This document shows positions 14,874 through 22,225 of a stretch of DNA of 43,235 nucleotides, one piece after another. This DNA is from a virus: positions 1-43,235 of the IMG/VR virus record IMGVR_UViG_3300034819_000012. One strand, 5' to 3'. The notes beneath the pieces were generated by a model, which ran no database searches, had not been told where the DNA came from, and saw only the letters and a program-made list of their open reading frames with translations. Numbering within the stretch: the first letter of the stretch is position 1; each line of letters begins with the position of its first letter. Both the position numbers and the translations under genes were made by a program.

Positions 14874-15322
14874 CACATCACCGCTCCTATCAGCGCCTGA
14901 TCGGGGAGCTCACCGTTGATCGCGATCAGGCGCAGCAACTGCTGGGCCGGCGGCCTGCGCAGATAGGAGGCAGCCTGGTCGAGCTGATATGCGGTGTACC
15001 GCGCGATGAGCCGGTTGCAGGTGTTGGCCGAGAGACTGCCGGAGCAGAGCAGGCCACGGACGGCTTCGATCCGGTCACCGATGACGTGGTTGTGATCGAC
15101 GGCCAGCCGCCGCGTCCCGCCGCCTTTCGGGTCGTCCGGGTGAATGCCCTTGGCCTTCTGGCAGATGTAGCACCGTCCGCACTGGGCCAGGTACATCTGC
15201 CGGTAGAACTGCGGGGTGACCCCGTACTTGACCAGGACAGTCCGGTAGAAGGCGCGCCAGTCCTTGACGACGGGAGTGAGCATGCCGGCCGGCGGCACCC
15301 AGGCCTTCAGGTCCTCAGTCAT
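14873..15322 (-). CDS. Recombination endonuclease VII-type HNH nuclease
   Basis: A 149-aa protein. It shows the endonuclease VII signature: CGRCYICQ (zinc cysteines C51, C54), the catalytic LAVDHNHV (76-79), then VRGLLC (C93) and TCN (C102). The family resolves branched DNA and clears replication intermediates before packaging. The second cysteine pair, normally C-x2-C, is spaced by eight residues here, so the zinc site may be remodelled. The gene overlaps the previous one by 8 nt and sits in the operon leading towards TerS. Confidence 0.85.
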   Translation of the reverse strand: MTEDLKAWVPPAGMLTPVVKDWRAFYRTVLVKYGVTPQFYRQMYLAQCGRCYICQKAKGIHPDDPKGGGTRRLAVDHNHVIGDRIEAVRGLLCSGSLSANTCNRLIARYTAYQLDQAASYLRRPPAQQLLRLIAINGELPDQALIGAVM

Positions 15323-15683
15323 GGCTCGTGGCCTGATCAGTGCTCGCGATCCGGTAGTGCACCCGGTGCCGGTTGGCAGTGAATGTCCTGGCCTTCTGGA
15401 CGTACGTGGTGGGGATGGGCAGCATCTTCTGCTCGAGGGCGCCGGAGGCGCGCATACGGCTGAGCATCTCGATGATCGAGACGACTTTCAGGTCGAACTC
15501 GGTTGCGGCCTGTTCGGCGAGCTCGCGGGCATAGCGCCACTCCGTGCGGTCGAGGCGGTCCCAGATGTATTGCCACGCGAGCGCGGACTTGCCACCTTTC
15601 GCACCTATCTCGAACGTTCCGCCGCTGTTGCTCCCGACACTGCGGGTCGGCGCGATCCCGTTCGGGTGTGTGATGGCATTCAT
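15315..15683 (-). CDS. Winged-helix-like protein, 122 aa
   Basis: The start at 15683 (MNAITHPNGIAPTRSVGSNS) is set by an AATACT -10 6 nt upstream; the longer frame crosses this promoter. The central part (WRYARELAEQAATEFDLKVV, then SIIEMLSRMRASGALEQKML) looks like a winged helix with recognition helix and wing. It is probably a DNA-binding regulator. It overlaps the preceding stop by 4 nt, so it has both an internal promoter and coupling. Confidence 0.6.
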   Translation of the reverse strand: MNAITHPNGIAPTRSVGSNSGGTFEIGAKGGKSALAWQYIWDRLDRTEWRYARELAEQAATEFDLKVVSIIEMLSRMRASGALEQKMLPIPTTYVQKARTFTANRHRVHYRIASTDQATSHD

Positions 15684-16168
15684 GGGACCAGTATTGCTTG
15701 CCGGTCGGCCTCGAGGCAAGCGGGACAGTCGACCAGCCCGGGATCGTCAGACAGTCTCAGACGCCTTGTGCGCCGCTCTCCCGCCACCGGGCACACCGGA
15801 CCACCCCCCGGGGCCTGCTGATGGACAGGGGCGGCGCTCAGCCATACGCGCCACACGTCCGGGGAGATCTCCTGACTGACCCGGTCGACCAGGCCGAGCC
15901 GCAGGCACTCGTTCACGATCCGGGTCAGGTGCGGCATGCGCCTGCGCATCAGTCCGCCGCGGTCTACCCAGACCGCATCGCGCTGCACGACGATCGCGCC
16001 GCGCTCGATCCCGTGAATCAACCGCGCCACGTCCAGGTCCGTTATGCGGTTACACAGCCGCATCTGCTCCGGCAGCCGGCTCTCGTCGGCCACGTGCGCG
16101 ACGGACCGCAGGATCAGGGTCTGCTCACGCTCCGGAAGGTTGGCCACTTCGATGGCTAGATCAGTCAT
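15680..16168 (-). CDS. 162-aa protein with winged-helix and zinc-ribbon features
   Basis: MTDLAIEVANLPEREQTLIL begins a helical N-terminal domain (VARLIHGIERGAIVVQ, then MRRRMPHLTRIVNECLRLGL), a probable winged helix. The C-terminus has two cysteine pairs (PVCPVAG and VDCPACL) that may bind zinc. It is the first gene of the minus-strand operon, with a TATACT -10 6 nt before the ATG. Probably a DNA-binding protein; no family name is assigned. Confidence 0.6.
   Translation of the reverse strand: MTDLAIEVANLPEREQTLILRSVAHVADESRLPEQMRLCNRITDLDVARLIHGIERGAIVVQRDAVWVDRGGLMRRRMPHLTRIVNECLRLGLVDRVSQEISPDVWRVWLSAAPVHQQAPGGGPVCPVAGERRTRRLRLSDDPGLVDCPACLEADRQAILVP
15690..15695 (-). promoter_or_regulatory. 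Internal leaderless -10 element
   Basis: AATACT on the minus strand, 6 nt before the ATG at 15683, lies within the end of the upstream gene. It would boost the nuclease/TerS part of the operon. Confidence 0.5.
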
Positions 16169-16174
16169 GGATTT

Positions 16175-16180
16175 AGTATA
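16175..16180 (-). promoter_or_regulatory. Leaderless -10 of the 16168-12639 operon
   Basis: TATACT (extended as TCTGCTATACT) sits exactly 6 nt upstream of the ATG at 16168. Its upstream flank ATGAGTCTGCTATACT is identical to that of the 20594 promoter. Confidence 0.75.
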
Positions 16181-16478
16181 GCAGACTCATAACCGCCGTG
16201 TGCAGGCCGGCGTGCAGTCGGTTGCACACGGCCTTTTCGCAGGTCACGGCCAGGATTGGGGCGCACTCTGTGCGGGTGTGCAAGCGAAGTTCTAACTCAC
16301 CTAGAAAACGCACAGAGCGGCAGGAGCAGAGCACTTCTCTACTATCTATTATGTTTTACCTTGCACACCTTACACAAATAAAGATCATATAGAAGGTGAC
16401 CAGGTCAAATAGGGTTGTGCGGGGTGTCCGATTTATATCGGTTCCACCCCGCACAACGGTTGCACGGCGGCTGCACAG
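16181..16478. other. Repeat-rich noncoding region (candidate origin/control region)
   Basis: About 300 bases without a gene. It contains TTGCACAC at 16222-16229, its complement GTGTGCAA at 16276-16283, TTGCACAC at 16361-16368 and TTGCACGG at 16460-16467. There is also an inverted pair CTCTGTGCG (16266-16274) / CGCACAGAG (16309-16317), and the only clearly AT-rich stretch of the window (about 16330-16400). It lies beside the primase-helicase gene. Iterons plus an AT-rich stretch suggest a replication origin; a multi-operator control region is the alternative. Confidence 0.5.
16414..16457 (-). terminator. Large imperfect hairpin downstream of primase-helicase
   Basis: GTTGTGCGGGGTG (16414-16426) pairs with CACCCCGCACAAC (16445-16457), and an inner CCGAT/ATCGG adds 5 bp with a 4-nt loop. 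It lies 22 nt past the primase-helicase stop, so it may terminate that transcript. It could also be part of an origin. Confidence 0.55.
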
Positions 16479-18740
16479 TCACAGCGCAGAGCAGCCGATA
16501 CCCTTCAAAATGGTCACGAACTTCCCATTTTCTCGCGTACGCCGCGAAGTAAGACCATCCAGCTTCGACCGGAGATCTCGGGAAAAGATCTCCTTAGTGG
16601 TCGAATCCCGGTCACGACCTTCCGACTCGCACCAATTCCGGAACTTCAGGTACAAATGATCCAACACGATCTCACTGTCCGTGTCGATCACGCACCAGTC
16701 CTCGAGGAAGGCACCCACCGGGTCGGCCAACCGCCGCGTGGCCTCCTGCTCCCCCACGCCGGACTCCGGCTGAGTGAACCGCCCACGCCCGTTGAGCCGC
16801 TCGAGCCCGTCCAACGCCCAGTTGAAGATGCCCGGCAGCTCCCCGATCAACTTCTCGGTCAGGCCGGCATCCTCCCGGCCAAAAAACGACTGACGGAACG
16901 AGACGTAGATCATCCGGTCGACCAGGGCGCCGGATCGGTCGGAGAAAGTCGGAGTGTCGTTGGACATGAGCATGAACCGCACGCCCAGCTTCCCCTTCCA
17001 TGCCTTGCGGTTCTTGCGGCTGACCGTGGCCGCATCCTCGCCGGAGATCTCCAGCAGGATCTGCACGGCATCGCCGATGTTCCGCGATTTCCAGCGCACG
17101 TCCGACGCCACGGCCAGCGCGGCGCCGATGAACGGCTCGAGCCCGAACGTGCCGGACAGCGCGGACAGGTTCATGCCGGCCACGTTGTCCCTGCCGGCCA
17201 GTGCGCCCAGCACTCGTGCCACCGTGCCCTTGCCGGACCGCTTCTTGCCGATCAGCGCGGCGATCTTGTGCTGGTCGGTCCGGCCGGACAGCACGTAGCC
17301 GAACCACTCGCCCAGAAACTCCTGGGACTGCTTGTCGCCCGGCAGCACGTCGTCCAGGAACTCCTGCCACTTCGGCGCGGTGGCGCACGGGTCGTAGTCG
17401 AACGGCAACGAGAACAGGTTGAACCGGGCCGGCGAGTGCGGCACCACCTCCCGCGTGATCAGGTCCACCACGCCGTTGGCCGCGGCGATCACCCGATCCT
17501 CGTCGCCGTGCCGTTGCAGCAGGCCGACTCCCAGCGCGTGCGCAAGGTCCCCGATCTTCTTGCGGGTCGGCGCCCAGGGCGTGCTGACCGGCTCCTCGCC
17601 GTCCTTCTTGGCCGGCGTGAAGTACGTGGCGTCCGCGGTCTGCTCGTACAACCACTGATCAATGACCGCCTGCTCGGCAACGTCCCAGTGCGCGCCGGAC
17701 CAGCGGTAGAAGTCCTCACGCCACCATGCCCAGTGCGGCACACCGTCGCTGGCCGGCATGCCGCCGATCAGCTCGCGAGCCACCTTTACCGGCTGGCCGG
17801 GCGGGGGCAGTACGCTCGGGACGGCGCCGTCTTCATTGCCGGCCGCGGTGGGCGGCGCCACCACCTGCACCCCCACCCAGCTCTTGCCGGCCTCGGTGGC
17901 CGAGTAGGCGCTATTGATGGTGGCGATGTCGTCCCGATCCGGCGCGCTCCAGCCCTGCCGTTTGCCGAGCCAGCGGATCATCAGCTCCGCGCACTTGTCC
18001 CGATCGACCAGCCAGGGGAAGTGCGCGCAGGTCATGGCGAATTCGTTGATCACCCCGTTGAGACCGGTGTCGGCGCTCTTCAGCTTGATGCCCGCGTCGT
18101 TGATCCACTTACGCGCCTGGTCCCGGGTGAACTCCCTGGCCGCGTCTTCGAAAAGATCTTGTCCGGAGGGCGTGGGTTTTCCGGCCGGGGCGGACCTATA
18201 AGCCATGCGAGTTGTCACCACGTCCGGCACGAGGTGCCCGGGCGCGGACCAGTCCGGCTCCTTGATCCAGCGCCACGAGCCGGAGCCGTCGTGCGAGGGT
18301 GGCGCGAACACGAACCCGCCCAGGCCGCGGACGTCCACGTTCCGGGCGACCTTGCCGGACTGGTCGTTGCCGATCGGGTGGTCCGGGTGCGCCCGGTAGA
18401 AGTAGTGCCGGCCGCCGGACGGGGTGGCCGCGGCACCGAGAGCGTCACCAAGGGCGTCACCGATGAGCTCCAGCCAGTTGGCGACCCCCTCCTGGCCATC
18501 GCAGTCGACCACCACAAGATTGCTCTTGCCGCAGTCGATGAGCAGTTGCGCGTCCGGGTGCTCCTGCTCCCACGCGCCGATGTCGGCCAGGGAGCGCGAC
18601 GACGTGTTGCGCCACAATCCGACCGGGCGCACATCCTTCTTGCCGTCCGGTTTCCTGGTGACGTAGACGGGATTGACGTAGATGCCAGCTTTTGCATAGC
18701 TACGTGCGGCGGACCACAATATGTTGGTATCCTCTGGCAC
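16479..18740 (-). CDS. Primase-polymerase / SF3 helicase replication protein
   Basis: A 753-aa protein. Residues about 10-190 are a prim-pol domain: VVVDCDG (D79, D81), PSGGRHYFY (107-115) and DVRGLGGFVFAPPS. The C-terminal half is a D5/P4-type SF3 helicase: D5_N-like region about 330-470, Walker A GKKRSGKGT (498-506), Walker B near ALAVASD, and motif C LMSNDTP (about 591-597). It would start and unwind replication for this polymerase-less phage. I chose the GTG at 18740 because ACAGGAG lies 5 nt upstream; the earlier ATG (18803) begins inside a terminator hairpin. Confidence 0.9.
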   Translation of the reverse strand: MPEDTNILWSAARSYAKAGIYVNPVYVTRKPDGKKDVRPVGLWRNTSSRSLADIGAWEQEHPDAQLLIDCGKSNLVVVDCDGQEGVANWLELIGDALGDALGAAATPSGGRHYFYRAHPDHPIGNDQSGKVARNVDVRGLGGFVFAPPSHDGSGSWRWIKEPDWSAPGHLVPDVVTTRMAYRSAPAGKPTPSGQDLFEDAAREFTRDQARKWINDAGIKLKSADTGLNGVINEFAMTCAHFPWLVDRDKCAELMIRWLGKRQGWSAPDRDDIATINSAYSATEAGKSWVGVQVVAPPTAAGNEDGAVPSVLPPPGQPVKVARELIGGMPASDGVPHWAWWREDFYRWSGAHWDVAEQAVIDQWLYEQTADATYFTPAKKDGEEPVSTPWAPTRKKIGDLAHALGVGLLQRHGDEDRVIAAANGVVDLITREVVPHSPARFNLFSLPFDYDPCATAPKWQEFLDDVLPGDKQSQEFLGEWFGYVLSGRTDQHKIAALIGKKRSGKGTVARVLGALAGRDNVAGMNLSALSGTFGLEPFIGAALAVASDVRWKSRNIGDAVQILLEISGEDAATVSRKNRKAWKGKLGVRFMLMSNDTPTFSDRSGALVDRMIYVSFRQSFFGREDAGLTEKLIGELPGIFNWALDGLERLNGRGRFTQPESGVGEQEATRRLADPVGAFLEDWCVIDTDSEIVLDHLYLKFRNWCESEGRDRDSTTKEIFSRDLRSKLDGLTSRRTRENGKFVTILKGIGCSAL

Positions 18741-18771
18741 AGACACTCCTGTATGTAGTTGAAAGCGCAAG

Positions 18772-18801
18772 GAAAGCCCTGGGTTGCCGTCCAGGGCTTT
18801 C
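18772..18801 (-). terminator. Terminator between helicase genes
   Basis: An 11-bp stem GAAAGCCCTGG (18772-18782) / CCAGGGCTTTC (18791-18801) with an 8-nt loop. It lies between the end of the RecD-like gene and the ribosome-binding site of the primase-helicase. The region 18802-18865 holds nothing else I can identify. Confidence 0.65.
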
Positions 18802-18865
18802 ACCTTTTATGGGCTTGTCAGGGTACGCGCGCGGCGCTCAGGAGCAGGTCACCCGATCGGCCGTG

Positions 18866-20119
18866 TCATCCACTCTTCAATCTCGCGAGCGTCACGCTGT
18901 CCTTGGCGCGCGTGACCGCCGTGTACAGCCAGCGCCGGGCCTGCTCGTGCGCGAACGTGGACCCCTCGCGGCGCGCCTCCTGGGCGATCATCGGGCGCGT
19001 CTCGTCCACGACGTACACGCTGTCCCACTCCGAGCCCTGCGCCTTGTGCACCGTGACCACGTCGGCGAACGTGAACGCGCCGACGCCGCCGCGGAACAGC
19101 CGGTGGCCTTTCAGCTTCGGCTCCCCCTCCTGGCTGAATCCGTCCGGGTGCGCCTGGATCCAGCGCTCATTCGCTGTCCCGCACTCGCGTAGCAGCAGCG
19201 CCTCGCCCTTGACTTCCAGCACGTCGAACTGCTGGCCGTTGAGGATGCCGAGATCCTTTTTGTTGTTGACCAGGCACATCACCCGATCACCCACCACCGG
19301 CCGACCGACGGGCCAGCCCACCTTGCTCCGGATCGCCTCGGTGAGCTTCCAGCGGGTCGCGTTGCGCCAGCACAGTACCTGTTCGTGCTGCATGGCCGCG
19401 CTGATCGAGACGATCGGCATGTCGTCCGGGCGCCGGTATGCCCCGGTCCGGATGTCGGTGGCCAGTCGCAGCACGGGCGATTCGAGTGCCTGTCGGTGGA
19501 TGGTCTCCAGCAGCACGTCGGGGACGGCGTCGGTGTAGTGCCCGGTGCCGAACACGGGCGGCAGCTGGAACGGATCGCCCAGCACGAGCACGGGCACACC
19601 AAAGCTCTCGATGTCCGCGGCCATCTCCTTGTTCACCATCGACACCTCGTCCAGGACGATGAGGTCGGCGTACGCCCATTCGGAGTCCGGGTTGAGCGTG
19701 AACGCCGGCTGGCGAAGGATCTCCTCGAGGTTCTCCGCCTCCTGCTCCAGTTGTTCGATTCGCTTACGCGCACCTGGCTCGGTGTCGAGGACATCGGACA
19801 TCTTGATATCGGCGATCTCACCCAGGACGGCGGACAGTTCAAGGCGCACCTCCGCGCTGCCGGTGGGCCGGTAGATGGCGGAGTGGATGGTGGTGGCCGG
19901 CACGCCGCGGCGGGCAAGCACGCTGGCCGCCTTGCCCGTGTAGGCGCCGAACACGATGTTGCGCACGCCCAGCTTCTCGGCCAGGTGGCGCGCCAGCATC
20001 GTCTTACCTGTTCCGGCCGGGCCGAACAGATGGAAGGGGTCTTGCCGGGCGCTGCCGTGCAAGTACCAGCCCTGGATCGCCTCGAGCGCGCGCTCCTGCT
20101 CTTCCGTGAGAGTGATCAT
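18866..20119 (-). CDS. RecD/Dda-like SF1 helicase
   Basis: A 417-aa protein. Motif I GPAGTGKT (33-40), Ia-like FGAYTGKAASVLA, motif II LDEVS (D157, E158), motif III GDPFQLPPV (181-189), motif V TVHKAQGSEWD and motif VI WLYTAVTRA match the UvrD_C_2-containing RecD/Dda group. A short helical insertion with acidic residues (about 115-140) lies between Ia and II. It probably works with the primase-helicase or in recombination-dependent replication. It ends the operon starting at 20594 and is coupled to the upstream gene by ATGA. Confidence 0.9.
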   Translation of the reverse strand: MITLTEEQERALEAIQGWYLHGSARQDPFHLFGPAGTGKTMLARHLAEKLGVRNIVFGAYTGKAASVLARRGVPATTIHSAIYRPTGSAEVRLELSAVLGEIADIKMSDVLDTEPGARKRIEQLEQEAENLEEILRQPAFTLNPDSEWAYADLIVLDEVSMVNKEMAADIESFGVPVLVLGDPFQLPPVFGTGHYTDAVPDVLLETIHRQALESPVLRLATDIRTGAYRRPDDMPIVSISAAMQHEQVLCWRNATRWKLTEAIRSKVGWPVGRPVVGDRVMCLVNNKKDLGILNGQQFDVLEVKGEALLLRECGTANERWIQAHPDGFSQEGEPKLKGHRLFRGGVGAFTFADVVTVHKAQGSEWDSVYVVDETRPMIAQEARREGSTFAHEQARRWLYTAVTRAKDSVTLARLKSG

Positions 20120-20418
20120 GCGACGTTCATCCTTCCGCGGCCCGCCGCGTTGATCACGGCCGTGTGCTTGGCCTCGCGTAGCGAGCCCGTGAACGACAGT
20201 TCCAGCTCCACACCGTCCCGATAGACCGTGTAGGTGCGTCGCGCCCTGCCGTACGGCCGTCCGATGATCTCGTAGGAACCGCTGCTGTAGATCAGGTCAG
20301 GACCGACCCGTACGCGCTTCCACGGGCCGGGTCTCTCGGTGGGGACCGAGGTGAACAGATAACCGTCGACGGTCGTCCAGTGCTTTTCGTTGTCGTACGG
20401 AGGCGGTGGGGTTCTCAC
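20116..20418 (-). CDS. 100-aa hypothetical protein
   Basis: It starts at the GTG (20418) overlapping the previous stop (GTGA): RTPPPPYDNEKHWTTVDGYL. It appears beta-rich (GPDLIYSSGSYEIIG, RRTYTVYRDGVELELSF), with a final helix. Longer upstream starts overlap the 59-aa gene. No family is recognised. Confidence 0.6.
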   Translation of the reverse strand: MRTPPPPYDNEKHWTTVDGYLFTSVPTERPGPWKRVRVGPDLIYSSGSYEIIGRPYGRARRTYTVYRDGVELELSFTGSLREAKHTAVINAAGRGRMNVA

Positions 20419-20594
20419 GCGTTGGCCGCCTTCCACGTCCGGCAACCTTCCGCCGGAACGCTTTCTCGACACTCGGCGCAGCGCTGCCCGAATTTGGCCG
20501 ATACGGACTGAGGGTCACTGGTGACGTTGCCCCATCGGTCGTACAGCACGGGCCGATGGAGTTCGATCGCTGCCTTCATGCTCTCTTCATTCAT
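20415..20594 (-). CDS. 59-aa Cys-containing protein
   Basis: First gene of the RecD-like operon, starting at ATG 20594 with a TATACT -10 6 nt upstream. MNEESMKAAIELHRPVLYDR is followed by CAECRESVPAEGC, a probable small metal site. Function unknown. Confidence 0.6.
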   Translation of the reverse strand: MNEESMKAAIELHRPVLYDRWGNVTSDPQSVSAKFGQRCAECRESVPAEGCRTWKAANA

Positions 20595-20600
20595 GAACTC

Positions 20601-20606
20601 AGTATA
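20601..20606 (-). promoter_or_regulatory. Divergent leaderless promoter, minus side
   Basis: TATACT (extended ATGAGTCTGCTATACT), 6 nt before the ATG at 20594. It shares the 74-nt gap with the plus-strand promoter at 20634-20662, so both replication operons start from one divergent control region. Confidence 0.75.
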
Positions 20607-20633
20607 GCAGACTCATCCCGCGGGCGCACGGGC

Positions 20634-20662
20634 TTGCTTGCCAGTCATGGCCTTGCTATACT
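20634..20662 (+). promoter_or_regulatory. Divergent leaderless promoter, plus side (TTGCTT-17-TATACT)
   Basis: TTGCTT (20634-20639), a 17-nt spacer ending CCTTGC, and TATACT (20657-20662) lie 6 nt before the ATG at 20669. Confidence 0.8.
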
Positions 20663-20668
20663 TCTCTC

Positions 20669-20965
20669 ATGCTGAACGTCAAGAGCAGGGCCCGCAAGCA
20701 GAACCTCGGACTGACCGTCGCCCAGGCCACCGCGCAGGCGCGCCGGATCGCCGACCGGGTCATGCCGAACGCCGGCGTCACGGTCGAGAGCCGGCTCTCG
20801 CACGATCTGGCCACCGACACGGCGATCGTGATCACCGAGATCACCTTCCCCGCGAACACCGACCTTGCGGGCAAGGTCGGTCTCGGGGTTGCGCTGCACA
20901 CGCTGACCGGCGTGGCCGGCCAGACGAGCGCCGACTCTCGGATCACCATCACCCGTAAGCGCTAA
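20669..20965 (+). CDS. 98-aa hypothetical protein, first gene of early operon
   Basis: MLNVKSRARKQNLGLTVAQA begins a basic helical N-terminus; the rest is strand-rich (AGVTVESRLSHD, TAIVITEITFPAN, SRITITRKR). It is translated from a leaderless mRNA. No family is recognised; the basic ends suggest nucleic-acid contact. It is followed by a very strong ribosome-binding site for the Ala-rich gene. Confidence 0.65.
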   Translation: MLNVKSRARKQNLGLTVAQATAQARRIADRVMPNAGVTVESRLSHDLATDTAIVITEITFPANTDLAGKVGLGVALHTLTGVAGQTSADSRITITRKR

Positions 20966-20976
20966 GGAGATATCCC

Positions 20977-21654
20977 ATGCAGATCGACATCGAAGCCGTC
21001 CGGACTGCACTGCTGTCCTCCGACCTGACCATCTGTTCCGGAGTCGGCACGGCCCGCAAACCGGGCACGGGCGAGGCATGCACGATCGCCGAGATCAACC
21101 TTGTACTGACCGGTCAGTTAGACGACGGCCCGCACCCTTGCATCTCCGAGGTGATCCGTCGCTGGGTCATCCGGATTCAGGACGCCATCCCCGACGAGAT
21201 GCGCAACAGCACGGCCTGGCGAGAGGCAGCTGTCGGCATCGCCGGATCGGCAGCCTCGGAGGATGTCGAGAAGGCGCGTGCCGACATCGTTCTCAACTGG
21301 ATGTGGGAAGCGCTCGCCGATGATTCGGTACGCGTGGCGATTCCGGAAAATGTCATGCCGGCATGGGAAAGGATGCTGAATGAGCGGACCGACGCCGCCG
21401 ACGCCGCCGCTGCCGCCGACGCCGCCGCTGCCGCCTCCGCCTACGCCTACGCCGCCGCCTCCGCCGCCGCCGACGCCTACGCCGCCGCCTCCGCCGCCGC
21501 CTACGCCGCCGCCTCCGCCGCCGCCTACGCCGCCGCCTACGCCTACGCCGCCGCCTCCGCCGCCGCCTACGCCGACGACGCCGACGACGCCGATTATTGG
21601 CAACGTCGCGACCCGGCGGTCCTTCTTGCGCGCCTGATCGAGGTAGGTCGATGA
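20977..21654 (+). CDS. Protein with long Ala/Tyr/Asp/Ser-rich helical repeat
   Basis: A 225-aa protein with a ribosome-binding site AAGGAGATAT 7 nt upstream. Residues about 1-135 are an ordinary folded region (RRWVIRIQDAIPDEM, DIVLNWMWEALADD). Residues about 138-206 are a low-complexity run of Ala with Asp, Ser and Tyr (for example AYAYAAASAAADAYAAAS). It should form a long, continuous alanine helix, with Asp-rich ends (ADDADDAD). The last 20 residues (RRDPAVLLARLIEVG) are ordinary. Ala-rich runs like this occur in actinobacterial and phage proteins of unknown role. The gene is coupled to the next one by ATGA. Confidence 0.75.
   Translation: MQIDIEAVRTALLSSDLTICSGVGTARKPGTGEACTIAEINLVLTGQLDDGPHPCISEVIRRWVIRIQDAIPDEMRNSTAWREAAVGIAGSAASEDVEKARADIVLNWMWEALADDSVRVAIPENVMPAWERMLNERTDAADAAAAADAAAAASAYAYAAASAAADAYAAASAAAYAAASAAAYAAAYAYAAASAAAYADDADDADYWQRRDPAVLLARLIEVGR
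21391..21594. repeat. GCC-based trinucleotide repeat tract inside CDS
   Basis: About 200 bases made almost only of GCC, GAC, TAC and TCC triplets, with a higher-order 'TACGCCGCCGCCTCCGCC' unit repeated several times. All six frames stay open through it, which explains spurious ORFs. Slippage would change length in multiples of three and keep the frame. Confidence 0.9.
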
Positions 21655-22049
21655 ACAACTACCAGCGCGCCGTCATCGGAGCGGCGCGCTCATGGTGCAG
21701 AAACGCGCCGGAGCACATGCTCCATCCGATCGACATCGTGCTTCGGGATGCCGTCAAGGCGCTGGAAGCGCACGAGAAGGCGCAGTCCGAGGCCGGCATC
21801 ATTGAAGTGGGCTGGCACGAGGTGGCCGCCGGCGACGAACTCCGCGGCAAGTCCGGCACTCTCTACCCGGTGGTCGGTGTCCAGGCCATCACGGGCAGCA
21901 AGTGGCAGATCCGGATCAAGATGCCCAACGGCGAGCACTCCATCACTCGGCCGACCGAGAAGGAGCCGCGCGCCGCGGTGCGCCGCGGGCCGGACGGCGC
22001 GGCGGTGGACATGTTCGTGAACGTCTTCACAAGCGGAGGTGAGATGTGA
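21651..22049 (+). CDS. 132-aa hypothetical protein
   Basis: The ATG overlaps the stop of the Ala-rich gene (ATGA). The N-terminal helix (MNNYQRAVIGAARSWCRNAP) is followed by DAVKALEAHEKAQSE and a beta-rich part (WHEVAAGDELRGKSGTLYPV, then KWQIRIKMPNGEHSI) that resembles a small barrel. Function unknown. Confidence 0.65.
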   Translation: MNNYQRAVIGAARSWCRNAPEHMLHPIDIVLRDAVKALEAHEKAQSEAGIIEVGWHEVAAGDELRGKSGTLYPVVGVQAITGSKWQIRIKMPNGEHSITRPTEKEPRAAVRRGPDGAAVDMFVNVFTSGGEM

Positions 22050-22225
22050 AGCTCGGAATCCAGCGCGATGGCGTGCGGCACTTCGGGTACATCTGGCCAA
22101 ATACTCAGGGGCACTTCGGTCGGGACTGGCATCACCACGAACTGACTCAAGGCAAACCGGGCGCTCGGATGTGCGGCATCTGCGGCCGGTGGGTCGTTCG
22201 CGGCATGGGCCGGTGGTGGGAGTGA
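22046..22225 (+). CDS. 59-aa His/Cys protein
   Basis: It starts at GTG 22046, which overlaps the previous stop, and ends overlapping the helicase GTG, all in a coupled chain. It contains GRDWHHHELTQG and RMCGICGRWVV, a probable metal-binding pair of Cys plus His residues. Function unknown; it may assist the helicase that follows. Confidence 0.55.
   Translation: MKLGIQRDGVRHFGYIWPNTQGHFGRDWHHHELTQGKPGARMCGICGRWVVRGMGRWWE

Noticed and set aside
16656-18758. 700-aa plus-strand open frame opposite the primase-helicase gene
   Set aside because: It is the antisense shadow of a well-supported gene; its translation is Arg/Pro/Gly-rich with no motif, typical of GC-rich opposite frames.
20669-20965. 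Lambda-type repressor/cro pair at the divergent promoter
   Set aside because: The divergent layout suggested a switch, but neither flanking product (20594 or 20669 gene) has a helix-turn-helix; both lead replication operons.
21391-21594. CRISPR array or operator array
   Set aside because: The repeats are triplet-based without spacers and lie inside a coding frame.
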